A stretch of 64,000 nucleotides of DNA from Brevundimonas goettingensis. Its GTDB lineage: Bacteria > Pseudomonadota > Alphaproteobacteria > Caulobacterales > Caulobacteraceae. This document shows positions 9,361-18,277 of the stretch, one piece after another. Position numbers and translations under genes: made by a program. The notes beneath the pieces were generated by a model that was given only the letters and a program-made list of their open reading frames with translations, was not told where the DNA came from and made no database searches. Location of the stretch: contig NZ_CP062222.1 of NCBI RefSeq assembly GCF_017487405.1, positions 2,713,001 through 2,777,000 of the forward strand, given 5' to 3'. Within the stretch, counting starts at the first letter, position 1. Each line of letters starts with the position of its first letter.

Positions 9361-10586
9361 AAGGCCTCGCCGATGCGGAAGTAGAAGGCCGAGGAGTCCT
9401 TGCCCACGGCATAGTCGACCCCGACGTTGACGCCGTATTTCTTCGATGCCTCGAAACGCAGACCCACCCCGCCGGCGGGCAGGAAGGCGTCGGTGACCGA
9501 TCCGAGGTCCGGGCCGATCCCGCCGACGCCGGCGAAAACCACGCCGCCGAAGCGGCCGAACAGATGACGCCTGTACTCCGTCTGGATCGCGACCATGGCG
9601 CGGTCGCGATACTGGCCCGAGGCATAGCCGCGCAGGTCGTTCTGACTGCCGTAGTTGCAGATGTCGTAGAAGGGGGCGTCGTCCCCCGCGATACAGACCG
9701 AGCCGCGCCAGGCGAGCACGGACTTCGGATCCAGGCGGTGATAGCCGTTGATGCGCGCCTCGCCCCGGCTGTAGTCGCGATCGCTGCCGATAGCGGTGTC
9801 GGCGACCAGCCAGACGCCGGTCGCATAGATCCCGCTCGACGTCTGGTATTCGCTGTCGCGGGTGTCGTATTCGGCGGACAGTCCGAGCGCGGACGATACG
9901 GATTCCAGCTCCGCATCAGGCGGTCTGAGATCGGGGAACGGCGGCGGGTCGATGTGCAGGCTCGTCGACATGTCGAGGTATCGATACTGCAGACCCGCAT
10001 AGAGGTGCGGACGCACGCGCATCAGGGCCTGGGCGCCGACGAAGACGGCGTCCTGGGTGATCGGCACCGAAACATCCCGGTCGCCGGCGTTCGGGCCGAT
10101 GCCGTAATAGTCGATGTGGAATTCGCCGCCGCCGACCGCGCCCACGACCCGGAAACGGTCGTCGTCGATATAGGCCTTCTGAACCAGGGCCAGACCCCAG
10201 CTTTCGGTGTTGGTGTAGAGGAAGGCCAGACCCGTGACCCAGGGCTTGTCCGAGCCGCCCGCCTTGTAGAGGGCGCCCGCCCCGACCGCGAAACCGCTGC
10301 CGATGGTGGGATTGGACACCGGAATGGGCAGGGCGACGAAGCTGAAGTCGTGGGGCTTGCGGGTGGTGGCGGCAAGCGGCGTTTCCTTGGGCGTCTCGGC
10401 CGCCGAAACCTGCGGAGATGACGAACCGTCGGAGGGCGGTGGTGGCGCGAAAGCCTCCTGCGCCCCGGCCGACCTAGCTGTACCGGCAAGGCCCAGGCCC
10501 AGAGCCAGGACCGCCCATTTCCGCAAGCCGGGCAAGGGGCGGGCCGCGACGGCGACAGAGGGAAAACGGAACGAGGGGAACGGCAT
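9357..10586 (-). CDS. BamA/TamA-family (Omp85-like) outer-membrane protein
   Basis: 409 residues. The start at 10586 is preceded by CAGGAGG and opens a signal sequence (KWAVLALGLGLAGTARSAGA). A Pro/Ser-rich linker follows, then alternating beta-strand sequence with repeated aromatic ends (GLAFLYTNTESWGLALV; HLYAGLQYRYLDMS) finishing AFYFRIGEAF with a C-terminal Phe, as expected of an outer-membrane barrel. The strand pattern and GxG-rich segments match the surface-antigen half of Omp85 proteins without POTRA repeats. Transport or assembly role inferred. Confidence 0.75.
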
Positions 10587-10767
10587 GAAACGCCTCCTGG
10601 CCTGTCCGGTATCAGGGCTCCGATGGGTGAATCCTATCGGGCGATGACCTGAGAGGGAGCGGGTTGATCCGGGAGAGATCACCGATGTCTCAGGTCTTTA
10701 CCCGATTACCGCGCCCTGCCCGCAGTCCGAACATGATCCCGACATTCAGCCCCGAAGGGATCGTCCC

Positions 10768-11370
10768 ATGTCCGTTTTCCTGCCCCGCGCCGCGGTCGCC
10801 GCCGTCGCCCTTTCCGTCCTGGCCCTGGCCGGCTGCGAGACGCCCGCCGGCAAGGTGGACATCCTGCAGTCCAGTTCGACCTCGGTGGTCGCCGGCTCGA
10901 CCTATGCCTGGGCGCCGGTGACCAGCGCCACCCAGCGCTCGGCCGACCCGCGCATCGCCAATGACATCATCAACCAGCGCATCCAGTCGGCCGTTGACAG
11001 CGCCTTGGCCGCCAAGGGCTATCGCCGCGTCAGCTCGCCCAGCCAGGCCACCCTGCTGGTGTCCTACTACGTCGGGCTGGAGGCGCGCTCCGAGATCCAG
11101 TCCAACAATATGGGCCCGCCGCCCGTCGCGGCCTGCGGCTTCCGCGGCTGCGTCGGCGGCTGGGGCTTCTACGGCGCCCCGATGCTGGACGTCGAAACCA
11201 TCAACTATACGCAAGGGACGATGATTGTGGATCTGGTCGACCGCGCCTCGGGCCAACTGGCCTGGCGCGCGACCTCGAACCGCCGCGTCGACAGCTCGGA
11301 CGCCGACCAGGCCGCGCTGAACGCCGTCGCCGCCGACATGGTCAAGACCCTGCCGGGCGGAGCGCAGTAG
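10768..11370 (+). CDS. DUF4136-type lipoprotein
   Basis: 200 residues with lipobox LALAGC (Cys about residue 23), so a lipid-anchored envelope protein. The pattern STYAWAPV, RIQSAVDSALAAKGYRR, ATLLVSYYVGLEA, TMIVDLVDRASGQLAWRA matches DUF4136, a family of unknown role. It is followed four bases later by the DUF2092 gene, so the genes are probably cotranscribed. Confidence 0.8.
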   Translation: MSVFLPRAAVAAVALSVLALAGCETPAGKVDILQSSSTSVVAGSTYAWAPVTSATQRSADPRIANDIINQRIQSAVDSALAAKGYRRVSSPSQATLLVSYYVGLEARSEIQSNNMGPPPVAACGFRGCVGGWGFYGAPMLDVETINYTQGTMIVDLVDRASGQLAWRATSNRRVDSSDADQAALNAVAADMVKTLPGGAQ

Positions 11371-11374
11371 GACC

Positions 11375-12190
11375 ATGACGATGCACAAATCCGCTCTCGC
11401 GGCGATGTCCACACGGGCCGCGCCCGCCCTGACCGGCCTCGTCGTCGCGGCGGCCATGACCGTCCTGCCCGCCGTCGTCGTCGCCATGATGACCGAGCCG
11501 GCCGTCGCTCAGGAGACGGCCTATACGGCCCCCGCGCCCGCCGAGGCCCTGCACCGGATGGGCGCCTATCTGGGCACGCTGCAGAGCTTCGAGGTGACCT
11601 CGACCAGCAGTATCGACCTGGTCACCGAGGACGATCGCCGGATCGATCTGGACGGGACCACCACCTACAAGGTGCGTCGTCCGGACGGTTTCGTCATCGA
11701 GACCAGGACCGACAGGAAGCATCGCCGCTTCATCTATGACGGCAAGCGCTTCACCGTCTATGCGCCGGCGCGCGGCTTCTACGCGAGCGTCGAGGCGCCG
11801 GGGACCATCGCCGAGGTGCTGGACGTCGCCTGGGACAAATACGGCATCGTCGTCCCGCTGGAGGACATCTTCCACTGGGGCGATCCGGCCAATCTGCCCA
11901 CGGACTATACCACCGCCGAATATGTGGGCCCGGTGACCGTGAACGGGGTGGCGACCGACCAGTACGCCTTCGCCGGACCCGATATCGAATGGCAGGTCTG
12001 GATCCAGCGCGGCGACAAACCCCTGCCGCTCAAGATCGTGATCGTCGACCGGACCGATCCGGCCCGGCCCGAGTTCTCGGCCACCCTGGCCTGGAACACC
12101 AGCCCCAGGTTCATGGACTCGACTTTCGCCTTCGCCCCGGCCGGCGGCGACAAGCCCATTCCCATCGCCGATCAGTCAGGTGCGCAATGA
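11375..12190 (+). CDS. DUF2092 predicted periplasmic protein
   Basis: 271 residues. A signal-type N-terminus (LTGLVVAAAMTVLPAVVVA) is followed by a fold like the LolA/LolB lipoprotein carriers: LGTLQSFEVTSTSSIDLV, TTYKVRRPDGFVIETR, YDGKRFTVYAP, DQYAFAGPDIEWQVWI. These features identify DUF2092. The start ATG lies 4 bases after the DUF4136 stop, and its TGA overlaps the next ATG, so the three genes form one translationally linked set. A carrier-like envelope role is inferred from fold resemblance only. Confidence 0.8.
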   Translation: MTMHKSALAAMSTRAAPALTGLVVAAAMTVLPAVVVAMMTEPAVAQETAYTAPAPAEALHRMGAYLGTLQSFEVTSTSSIDLVTEDDRRIDLDGTTTYKVRRPDGFVIETRTDRKHRRFIYDGKRFTVYAPARGFYASVEAPGTIAEVLDVAWDKYGIVVPLEDIFHWGDPANLPTDYTTAEYVGPVTVNGVATDQYAFAGPDIEWQVWIQRGDKPLPLKIVIVDRTDPARPEFSATLAWNTSPRFMDSTFAFAPAGGDKPIPIADQSGAQ

Positions 12191-12702
12191 CCCTTTCCCA
12201 TAAACTGCTCGTCGCGACCGCGGCCGCCCTGCTGGCCTCCGCGCCGGCGTTCGAGGCTGCGGCCCAGGTGCGCGGCTCCGGCCGGTCCAGCGTCAGCCAC
12301 GGGGGCGGCGCCCATGCCGGGGGCCGCAGCGCGCCCACCCGTGGCGGAAGCGTCGACCGCAACTCCGGAAACCGGGGCGGCAACACCGTCAATCGCGGCG
12401 GCAACAACAGCGGCAACCGCGGCAACAACAACCGCATCAACACCGGCGACGTGAACATCAACGTCGACAACGATCACCATGACCACGGCTACGACTGGGA
12501 TGACGACTATCACCCCGTCGCGAGAGGCGTGGCCTTCGGCACGGCGGCGGCGGTGACCTCGGCCGTGGTGGGGTCGATGATCTATTCCCTGCCGCCGTCC
12601 TGCTCGCCCTATATGGGGAGCTACTACTATTGCGGCGGGGTCTATTATCAGCCGCAGTACCAGGGTGACACGGTCACCTATGTCGTCATCAACCAGCCCT
12701 GA
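12187..12702 (+). CDS. Gly/Asn/Arg-rich exported protein
   Basis: 171 residues with signal peptide (KLLVATAAALLASAPAFEAAA). A low-complexity Gly-Asn-Arg-Ser stretch covers about residues 30-95, a His/Asp patch (DNDHHDHGYDWDDDYH) follows, and the C-terminus is Tyr-rich (YMGSYYYCGGVYYQPQYQ). The end resembles the DUF6515 type of small exported proteins, but this is tentative. ATGA overlap with DUF2092 fixes the start. The His/Asp cluster could bind metal; that is inference. Confidence 0.75.
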   Translation: MTLSHKLLVATAAALLASAPAFEAAAQVRGSGRSSVSHGGGAHAGGRSAPTRGGSVDRNSGNRGGNTVNRGGNNSGNRGNNNRINTGDVNINVDNDHHDHGYDWDDDYHPVARGVAFGTAAAVTSAVVGSMIYSLPPSCSPYMGSYYYCGGVYYQPQYQGDTVTYVVINQP

Positions 12703-12712
12703 GGGCCGGGTG

Positions 12713-13507
12713 ATGACGCGGGGGATTCCGATACGGGCGGCCGCGATCCTGGCCGCCTGGTCGGCGCCGGCCCTGGCCTTCGCCCAGGAGAGCGACGCCG
12801 ATCTGGCGAAGAAGCTGTCCAATCCCGTGGCCAGCATGATCAGCGTGCCGTTCCAGTATAATTACGACTGCTGCTTCGGTTCCGACGACGGGGCGCGGCA
12901 GACGCTGAACATCCAGCCAGTCATACCGGTCAGGCTGAACGACGACTGGAACCTGATCGTGCGGACCATCGTGCCGCTGGTCTATCAGGCCAGTCCGGCG
13001 CCGGGGGTGGAGGACGCCTATGGGCTGTCGGACGTCACCCAGAGCTTCTTCTTCTCGCCGCAGTCGAAGGATGGGCTGACCTGGGCGGTGGGGCCGGTCT
13101 TCCTGTGGCCCGTCGGCACGGACGAGCTGGGCACGAACAAATGGGGCGCGGGACCGACCGGGCTGGTGCTCAAACAGTCCGGCCAGACCACCTACGGACT
13201 GCTGGCCAACCACATCTGGTCCTATGCCGGGTCGGACGCCCGCGACGACGTCAGCTCGACCTTCCTGCAGCCCTTCTACAGCTACACCACCAAAAGCGCG
13301 ACGACCTGGGGCGCCAATCTGGAAGCCTCCTACGACTGGGCCCACGAGACCTGGAGCGTGCCGGCCAACTTGACGGTGTCGCACCTGTACAAGTTCGGCG
13401 AGCAGCGGGTGTCGCTGGGCATCGGGGCCAAGATCTATCTGGTCAATGAGACCGACGCGCCCGACTGGGGCCTGCGCGCCACCGCGACGTTCCTGTTTCC
13501 TGAATAG
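12713..13507 (+). CDS. outer-membrane beta-barrel, transporter-like
   Basis: 264 residues with signal peptide (RAAAILAAWSAPALAFA). The body alternates polar and hydrophobic residues with Trp/Tyr girdles (WNLIVRTIVPLVY; LTWAVGPVFLWPVG; TTYGLLANHIWSYAG; GLRATATFLFPE) and resembles the neuromedin-U-like outer-membrane group. ATG 12713 is chosen because the signal peptide starts there. Its stop codon lies in the first copy of a 19-base tandem repeat. Function unknown beyond envelope location. Confidence 0.7.
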   Translation: MTRGIPIRAAAILAAWSAPALAFAQESDADLAKKLSNPVASMISVPFQYNYDCCFGSDDGARQTLNIQPVIPVRLNDDWNLIVRTIVPLVYQASPAPGVEDAYGLSDVTQSFFFSPQSKDGLTWAVGPVFLWPVGTDELGTNKWGAGPTGLVLKQSGQTTYGLLANHIWSYAGSDARDDVSSTFLQPFYSYTTKSATTWGANLEASYDWAHETWSVPANLTVSHLYKFGEQRVSLGIGAKIYLVNETDAPDWGLRATATFLFPE

Positions 13508-13536
13508 GGCCTGTTCCCCTGAATAGGGCCTGTTCC
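13500..13536. repeat. 19-base tandem duplication across a stop codon
   Basis: CTGAATAGGGCCTGTTCC occurs at 13500-13517 and again at 13519-13536. The first copy includes the TAG stop of the upstream gene. Confidence 0.85.
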
Positions 13537-13644
13537 GGGACAGCGCGTGACCGGTCAGCGAGACCGGCTTGGGGTTTCGCCCGATGGGCTGCCCAAGGCC
13601 GGTTGGGAATAGTGGCGCGGTCTCTCATCCGTTCCGAAAAGGCC

Positions 13645-14391
13645 ATGAAAATGAAGCCGCTGTTCCCCCTCGCCTGCGCCGCCATACTGGCGGTCGCGGC
13701 CTCGCCCGCCGCCGCCCAAGTGACCATCACCCCCTATTTCTGGGCCGCCGGAATGAAGGGCGACGTGGCCCCGGTCGCGGGCCTGCCCACGGTGGAGACC
13801 GACTCCAGCTTCAGCGACATCCTCGACGAACTGCAGCTGGGCCTGGCCTCGGCCTTCGAGGTGCGGATGGGCCAGTGGGCCTTTGTCGGCGACCTCAGCT
13901 ATGTCGACACCGGCGTCAGCGCAGCCCTCAAGGTCCCCACGACCCAGTTCGATTCCGCCGGACTGGATTCCAAGTCTCTGATGAGCACCCTGGCGATGTC
14001 CTATCGCGTGGTGGACGGGGACGCCGCCTCGGTCGATGTGCTGGGCGGAGCGCGGCTCAATTGGGCCGACAACGACGTGCGGCTGATGCGGCCGGACGAC
14101 ACCTCGGTGAAGGCCAATGACGATCAATTCTGGGTTGATCCGGTCGTGGGGGTGAAAGCCATCGCCTGGCTGAGCCCGCGCTGGTCGCTGACCGGCTATG
14201 GCGACGTCGGCGGGTTCGGAGTGTCGTCGGACCTGACGTGGCAGGCCATGGCCTCGGTCAACTACCATTTCGCCAACGGCGTCGCCCTGACGGCGGGCTA
14301 TCGCTACTACGCCATCGACTACGACCACGACGGCTTCGTGTTCGACGTGGCGGAGTACGGGCCGCTGATCGGGACCTCGATCACCTTCTGA
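13645..14391 (+). CDS. outer-membrane protein, beta-barrel type
   Basis: 248 residues. ATG 13645 begins a clear signal peptide (PLFPLACAAILAVAASPAAA). The mature part opens VTITPYFWAAGMKGDVAPV and continues as short amphipathic strands (WAFVGDLSYVDTG; DVLGGARLNWADNDV; WSLTGYGDVGGFG), ending GPLIGTSITF, the C-terminal aromatic typical of BAM substrates. No specific family recognised. It converges on the SBF transporter gene. Confidence 0.75.
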   Translation: MKMKPLFPLACAAILAVAASPAAAQVTITPYFWAAGMKGDVAPVAGLPTVETDSSFSDILDELQLGLASAFEVRMGQWAFVGDLSYVDTGVSAALKVPTTQFDSAGLDSKSLMSTLAMSYRVVDGDAASVDVLGGARLNWADNDVRLMRPDDTSVKANDDQFWVDPVVGVKAIAWLSPRWSLTGYGDVGGFGVSSDLTWQAMASVNYHFANGVALTAGYRYYAIDYDHDGFVFDVAEYGPLIGTSITF

Positions 14392-14400
14392 GGAAGAGAC

Positions 14401-14423
14401 CCGGCCGGCGTCGCGCCGGCCGG
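14401..14423. terminator. bidirectional stem-loop between convergent genes
   Basis: CCGGCCGGCG and CGCCGGCCGG form a perfect 10-bp stem around TCG, directly after the stop at 14391 and before the convergent stop at 14457. There is no long T-run on either side. Confidence 0.6.
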
Positions 14424-14434
14424 GGTCCAGTCAG

Positions 14435-14480
14435 GCGGTCGCCGCAGCCGGCTCACTCAAGCGGTCGCCGCAGCCGGCTC
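14435..14480. repeat. 26-base near-tandem duplication at a gene end
   Basis: GCGGTCGCCGCAGCCGGCTC occurs at 14435 and 14461. Each copy is preceded by TCA (a minus-strand TGA at that spacing, with one base change between the copies). The end of the transporter gene has therefore been duplicated beyond its own stop. Confidence 0.8.
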
Positions 14481-15329
14481 TGGTCGCGTCGTGCGCTTGA
14501 TCCACATCTTGTAGGGGATGCCCACGACCAGGCCGACGAGCATGAACAGCAACACGGCCGCGGCGACGCGCTTGTCGACGAAATTGGCGCCGGCCAGAGA
14601 CATGGCGATGCCCGGGTGCCGCACCGCGCTGGCCACCGCCAGGGTCGCCCGGTCGATACGTTCAGGCCCGCCCAGCAGGTGTCCGCCCGCCAGACAGGCC
14701 ACGACAACCGCGGCCATGGCCAACAGGGTTCCGTCGCCGATCAGCGACTGGATCGCCGGCCAGACCGAGATGATGATGGGCAGGAAGGCCACGAGCACCA
14801 GCAGCATGCTGAGCCTGTAGGCCCACGGTCCCGCCTTGGCGGCGAAGCCCGGTGCGATCTGGCGCACCAGCAGGCCCAGGGCGAGCGGGATGAGAACCCC
14901 GGTCAGAAGGGTCACGACCATCTTCGCCACCGTCACCGTGTCATCGCGCCCGAACAGATGGGAGGCGACGGTCAGGGCCAGCGGCACCGACACGACGCTG
15001 AGCAGGGCCATGGCGACATAGAGGCCGTAGGCGAAGGCCTTGTTGGCGCCGACGCCCAGTTCCTGCCCCGGGACCAGGGGCGGAACCGGAGCCACGGCCA
15101 TCAGCATGATGCCCGCCTTCACCAGGGGATTGATCGGCAGCAGCCAGATCGCCAGCGCCGCCACCACGACGGGGATGAAGATGACGGCGACGACGCTGCG
15201 GGCCAGAAGGCCGGGACGCCGCAGGACGTAGAGCAGATCGCCGGGCGCCGCCTTCAGGCCGACGGTGAGAACCAGACCGGCCAGACTGAGCGTCAGAATG
15301 ATCGGGATCAGCGACTTGAGGACTTCCAT
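14457..15329 (-). CDS. bile acid:sodium symporter (SBF/BASS)-type permease
   Basis: 290 residues, almost wholly hydrophobic with about nine membrane segments (LIPIILTLSLAGLVLTVGL, VVAVIFIPVVVAALAIWLL, LLVLVAFLPIIISV and others). The crossover-type segments KAGIMLMAVAPVPPLVPG and SAVRHPGIAMSLAGANF match the SBF/BASS fold. It acts in the inner membrane; transport of an organic anion with sodium is inferred from the family, and the substrate is unknown. Confidence 0.8.
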   Translation of the reverse strand: MEVLKSLIPIILTLSLAGLVLTVGLKAAPGDLLYVLRRPGLLARSVVAVIFIPVVVAALAIWLLPINPLVKAGIMLMAVAPVPPLVPGQELGVGANKAFAYGLYVAMALLSVVSVPLALTVASHLFGRDDTVTVAKMVVTLLTGVLIPLALGLLVRQIAPGFAAKAGPWAYRLSMLLVLVAFLPIIISVWPAIQSLIGDGTLLAMAAVVVACLAGGHLLGGPERIDRATLAVASAVRHPGIAMSLAGANFVDKRVAAAVLLFMLVGLVVGIPYKMWIKRTTRPEPAAATA

Positions 15330-15345
15330 GATCGCGCCTTTGAAA

Positions 15346-15389
15346 CCGTGACAAGAGGCGGGGATTCTCTTCGCTCCGCCCTGTCACGG
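15346..15389. other. imperfect hairpin between the transporter and TonB receptor genes
   Basis: CCGTGACA (15346-15353) pairs with TGTCACGG (15382-15389), and an inner GGCGG/CCGCC pair lies at 15357/15376. It lies just upstream of the transporter start and downstream of the receptor stop, so it may be an operator or a terminator. No T-run. Confidence 0.5.
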
Positions 15390-15453
15390 ACATCCGCACG
15401 AACCCTGACCGGCGCGCCGGAGACCCGCACGCGGCGGGCCTCCGGCGTCAGGC

Positions 15454-17808
15454 TCAGCGCGTGAGCCGCAGCGTCACCCCAACCATGCGCGGGGCGCCGA
15501 GGAAGGCGCCGATGGTGCCGGTCTGGAAGGGCGCGCCGAAGGCCACCTGATTGTAGCGCTCGTCGAACAGGTTGCGGCCCCAGAGCTCGATCGACCAGCC
15601 CGCGTCAGCCTCCAGACCGACCGAACCGTTGGCCAGCCAGAAGGCGGACTGGACCTTCTCGGGCGCGAGGTCCGAGCCGGTGTTGTAGGCCGAGGAATAT
15701 TTGGCCGCGAGGGCGGCGCGGACCGCGAAGCCATTGCCGATGTCGCGCCGATACGTCCCCGCCAGATTGCCCGACCACAGGGGGGCGAAGGACAGGCGCG
15801 AGCCGGCCAGAAGCGGCAGGCCAGAGACGGGGGCGTCGCCGTATTCGGTCTGGGCGTAGACGACGCCGGCCTGGAGGCTGAGGCCGCTGAACGGACGGAA
15901 GGTCCCTTCGAGCTCGGCGCCCTTGGCGGTGACCTCGGGGATGGATTTCACGAGGAAGGTGGTGCCGAGGAAGGTGTTGAGCTGGAAGTCCGTATAGGCC
16001 TGATGGAAGGCGTCGCCGGACAGCAGCAGGCGGCCGTCCAGAAGGGTCGTCTTGGCGCCGACCTCGACGGAATCGACGACCTCGGGCGCGAAGGCGGTGG
16101 AGGCGTCGGGGACCAGATTGGTCTGGGCGCGGTCGAGATTGTAGCCGGCGCTCTTGCGGCCCCGCGCATAGGAGACATAGCCGAGTACCGCCGGGGTGAA
16201 CTGGTATTCGACCCGGGCCAGACCCGACCAGCCGTCGTCGGTCAGGCCTTCGGAGCGGCTGAGATTGTTGAAGGCCGGATTGGCCCAGGGCAGGCAGAGG
16301 GTGGCGTTGGTGATGCCGCGCGCGAGGGCGGCGGCGCAGGCCTTGCCGCCGTCGGTATTGGTGTAGCGGGCGTCGAGATCCTTCTCGATATGGCTGTAAC
16401 GCAGGCCCAGGGTCAGGCCGAGCCTGTCTGTCGCATGCCAGGTCGTCTGGCCGAACAGGGCGGCGGTCGTCGCGGTCTGTTCGTAGGTGTCCAACGCCCC
16501 CTGCCCCGCCACGAAGCTCTGGCCCACCGGCAGGCCGGTCAGGGTCGAGACATAGCCGGCGAGGCCGACCGGATTGGCGGTCGAACGCGTCAGGACGCGG
16601 CCGAGGTAGTCCTCATAGGCCAAGCCGTAGAGGAAGGCGTCCTTGCGCAGCAGGGTCTCGCGCAGGAGGAAGACCCCGCCGGTGTAGTCGAAGGCGCCGC
16701 GCGATCCGGTCAGGCGGGCCTCCTCGCTGAAGGTTCGGAAGCGATTGGACCAGCTGCCGTCGTCGGGACGGTAGGCGATGTCGGCGGAGGTGAAGTCCCA
16801 GTCCTGGCTGAGGACGGCGCGCCACTGGCGGGCCGCGGTGGTCAGTTCAACGAGGCCGAGGCGGGTGTCGATCTTCGTATGCAGGGAGACGCCGCCGTCC
16901 TTGATGCGGGTATTGGTGTCGCGGTTGGCGTAGCTGATGCGTGCCGAAGGGTCGGCCGGGTTCATGACGCCGCCGTCGGGGCTGAGCAGGGCGAGGATCC
17001 CGGCGGTAGGCCCGGTCGACTGCTGGACGCCGATGCAGCAGCGTTCGTCGCGGTGGATGAAGTCGGCGCTGAGACGGTTGCTGACGCTGGCGGACGGGGT
17101 CCAGAGCAGCTGGCCGCGGACGGTCTCATAGGCTTCGTTCTGGTCGTCGGTTTCCGTGCGCGGACCATTGCCGGTGCGCACGTCATAGAGGCCGTCGCGG
17201 CGGCGGACGGCAGCGTAGAGACGCCCGGCCAGTTGGTTCTCGATCAGAGGGCCGGTCACCGAAGCCGAGCCGCCGCGCGTTCCGTGATCCCCGACCGTGA
17301 CCTCGCCCGTCGCGCCGAAGTCGAAGCTGGGCCCGGCGGTGACGACATTGATGACGCCCGCCGAGGTGTTCTGGCCGAACAGGGTGGATTGTGGGCCGCG
17401 CAGGACCTCGGTGCGGACGACCTCTCCCAGATCGCCGAGGGCCACGCCGTTGCGGGCGCGGAAGACGCCGTCGACCACGACCCCGACCGAACTTTCCAGA
17501 CCCGGATTGTCGCCCACGGTGCCGACGCCCCGAATGCGGGCGGTGGTGTAGGTCTGGTTCGAGGTCGAGGCGACCAGCAGGCCCGGGGTCACGATGGCCA
17601 GGTCCTTGATGTCCACCACGCCCGCGCCGGACAGCAGGGGCTGGGCCGCGACGGAGACCGACAGGGGCGTACGCTGCAGCGGGCTCTCGCGGCGTTCGGC
17701 GGTGACGATCACGTCATCGACCTGTGCGGTCTGGGCCAGAGCGGGAGCAGCGAAGGCGGTCGCGACAAGCGCGAGGGCGCTCGCGCGGGCGAGGGAGGCG
17801 GAGGTCAT
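15454..17808 (-). CDS. TonB-dependent outer-membrane receptor
   Basis: 784 residues. A signal peptide (ALALVATAFAAPALA) is followed by a TonB-box-like DDVIVTAERRESPLQ, a plug domain (residues about 40-160, with ARIRGVGTVGDNPGLESSVG and EVLRGPQSTLFGQNTSAGVIN) and a large barrel ending RMVGVTLRLTR. There is no N-terminal STN signalling domain. It resembles the receptors of Caulobacterales that import carbohydrates or aromatics rather than siderophore-specific types; the ligand is unknown. It lies downstream of mce on the same strand. Confidence 0.95.
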   Translation of the reverse strand: MTSASLARASALALVATAFAAPALAQTAQVDDVIVTAERRESPLQRTPLSVSVAAQPLLSGAGVVDIKDLAIVTPGLLVASTSNQTYTTARIRGVGTVGDNPGLESSVGVVVDGVFRARNGVALGDLGEVVRTEVLRGPQSTLFGQNTSAGVINVVTAGPSFDFGATGEVTVGDHGTRGGSASVTGPLIENQLAGRLYAAVRRRDGLYDVRTGNGPRTETDDQNEAYETVRGQLLWTPSASVSNRLSADFIHRDERCCIGVQQSTGPTAGILALLSPDGGVMNPADPSARISYANRDTNTRIKDGGVSLHTKIDTRLGLVELTTAARQWRAVLSQDWDFTSADIAYRPDDGSWSNRFRTFSEEARLTGSRGAFDYTGGVFLLRETLLRKDAFLYGLAYEDYLGRVLTRSTANPVGLAGYVSTLTGLPVGQSFVAGQGALDTYEQTATTAALFGQTTWHATDRLGLTLGLRYSHIEKDLDARYTNTDGGKACAAALARGITNATLCLPWANPAFNNLSRSEGLTDDGWSGLARVEYQFTPAVLGYVSYARGRKSAGYNLDRAQTNLVPDASTAFAPEVVDSVEVGAKTTLLDGRLLLSGDAFHQAYTDFQLNTFLGTTFLVKSIPEVTAKGAELEGTFRPFSGLSLQAGVVYAQTEYGDAPVSGLPLLAGSRLSFAPLWSGNLAGTYRRDIGNGFAVRAALAAKYSSAYNTGSDLAPEKVQSAFWLANGSVGLEADAGWSIELWGRNLFDERYNQVAFGAPFQTGTIGAFLGAPRMVGVTLRLTR

Positions 17809-17854
17809 TGAGAGACTCTTTTTCGGGGGAGAGAGGGCCGTCGGGGGACGGGTG

Positions 17855-18277
17855 TCAGTGATCGCCTTTCGGCGTCTCCATCAGTTCGATCAGGACGCCG
17901 CCCATCTCCTTCGGATGGAGGAAGACGACGGGGGTTCCGTGGGCGCCGATACGGGGCTCGCCCGTGCCGAGGATGGTCAGGCCTTTCGCGCGGGATTCCG
18001 CGACGGCGACGTGGATGTCCTCGACCTCGAAACAGACGTGGTGCTGGCCGCCCTTGGGGTTCTTGGCGAGAAAGCCGACGATGGGGGATGTGTCGTCATA
18101 GGGCTCGATCAGCTCGATCTGGGCGTTGGGCAGGTCGACGAAACAGACCTTCACCCCCTGGGCCGGAAGGTCGAAGGGCTCGCCGATCGACGTCGCGCCG
18201 AGGACGTCGCGGTAGAGGGCGATCGAGTCGGCGATGGAGGGCGTGGCGACGCCGACGTGGTTCAGCTTGCCGATCAT
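17855..18277 (-). CDS. mce: methylmalonyl-CoA epimerase
   Basis: 140 residues of the vicinal-oxygen-chelate fold. It interconverts (S)- and (R)-methylmalonyl-CoA, linking propionyl-CoA carboxylase to the B12 mutase. Landmarks are [20 protein letters not shown] with its metal His, [16 protein letters not shown], and [10 protein letters not shown] supplying the metal Glu. Full family length. The start overlaps the mutB stop by four bases, so it is part of the mutA-mutB-mce operon. Confidence 0.95.
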   Translation of the reverse strand: MIGKLNHVGVATPSIADSIALYRDVLGATSIGEPFDLPAQGVKVCFVDLPNAQIELIEPYDDTSPIVGFLAKNPKGGQHHVCFEVEDIHVAVAESRAKGLTILGTGEPRIGAHGTPVVFLHPKEMGGVLIELMETPKGDH

